The notes beneath the pieces were generated by a model. The model worked only from the letters and a program-made list of their open reading frames with translations, had not been told where the DNA came from and made no database searches. 5,371 nucleotides of DNA, taken from an uncultured Mycoplasmatota bacterium (GTDB taxonomy: Bacteria; Bacillota_I; Bacilli_A; RF39; UBA660). A program made the position numbers and the translations under genes. The stretch covers positions 1-5,371 of the forward strand of contig CAMMBX010000083.1 in assembly GCA_946494345.1 (NCBI GenBank). Direction: 5' to 3'. Shown piece after piece: positions 5,049 to 5,371 of the stretch; position 1 is the stretch's first letter; every line of letters begins with the position of its first letter.

Positions 5049-5371
5049 TTAGTTCTCAAAAAAGTGACCAAAAAATTTATTTGTCATAGTATCATTAATT
5101 GTATTTTTCTTTTTAGGTGATATAAAATTATCTATTTCATCTTGATCAAACATATTTACATTTTTCTCTTTTAAAATACATTTTTCAGCAAAATACTTAC
5201 AACTTCCAAAAGCACTTGTATATTTATTGTGCCTTGCACCTATTTCTTTCATATTAAAACAACTTGATGCTCTACCTAAAGTTTCTTCCACTACATAGTT
5301 AAAACCAGCAAGTTCGCTAATACCACCTACTACAATTATATAACTTATTTCTCTTTTTGTTAAGCGATTTA
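5049..5371 (-). CDS. ftsA: Cell division protein FtsA, C-terminal 106 residues (gene runs off the window edge)
   Basis: FtsA is an actin-like ATPase that tethers FtsZ filaments to the membrane and recruits later division proteins. Only the end of the gene is present; it enters at 5371 in frame with no start. The fragment begins with a conserved strand and glycine pair IIVVGG (residues 11-16 of the fragment), followed by ELAGF and a helix. IGARHNKYTSAFG then matches the last conserved block of the actin fold. A variable polar linker follows, containing the lysine-rich SPKKKN. The last residues, NKFFGHFFEN, look like the short amphipathic helix by which FtsA binds the membrane, with Phe on one face. 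Position directly before ftsZ supports the call. The visible part is intact. Three cysteines in the last domain are unusual but have no known role. Confidence 0.9.
   Translation of the reverse strand, partial: NRLTKREISYIIVVGGISELAGFNYVVEETLGRASSCFNMKEIGARHNKYTSAFGSCKYFAEKCILKEKNVNMFDQDEIDNFISPKKKNTINDTMTNKFFGHFFEN

Overview
The window comes from a low-GC Gram-positive bacterium. The evidence is very AT-rich intergenic DNA, strong AGGAGG-type ribosome binding sites, a lipobox lipoprotein, an ftsA-ftsZ pair, and a FtsZ tail of the FPPFLR type. TGA is used as a stop (end of the gene at 2624) and Trp is encoded by TGG, so the Mycoplasma code is not in use. An uncultured gut-type member of the Bacilli or a relative is my best guess, but this is inference only.

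Layout. Positions 1-122 hold no gene. They carry a 20-bp-period direct repeat, an inverted repeat and a plausible sigma-A promoter. Two plus-strand genes follow: a four-helix membrane protein of unknown function (123-737) and a small lipoprotein of unknown function (803-1243). A long AT-rich hairpin (1282-1314) separates them from a converging minus-strand block. Reading in the minus direction, that block is: the 3' end of ftsA (5371-5049), ftsZ (5031-3901), a hairpin and T-tract terminator overlapping the ftsZ stop, a short promoter-like spacer, then three tightly coupled glycosyltransferase genes. These are a GT4 enzyme (3772-2624), a PssD/Alg14-like subunit (2617-2144) and a PssE/Alg13-like subunit (2144-1332).

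How the genes work together. FtsA and FtsZ form the membrane-tethered cytokinetic ring. The three glycosyltransferases look like part of a lipid-linked glycan assembly line: the GT4 enzyme adds one sugar, and the PssD/PssE pair acts as a split two-subunit transferase adding another. The PssE-like protein is unusual. Its roughly 160-residue catalytic domain is followed by about 105 residues with four membrane helices that resemble a GtrA-type domain, so the catalytic half appears to carry its own membrane module. No priming transferase, polymerase or flippase lies in the window, so the glycan cannot be named.

Several starts were moved from the longest reading frame because a Shine-Dalgarno sequence lies inside or directly beside the longer start: 803 (GTG), 2144 (ATG), 3772 (TTG) and 5031 (ATG). 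No tRNA, rRNA, CRISPR array or insertion sequence was seen.
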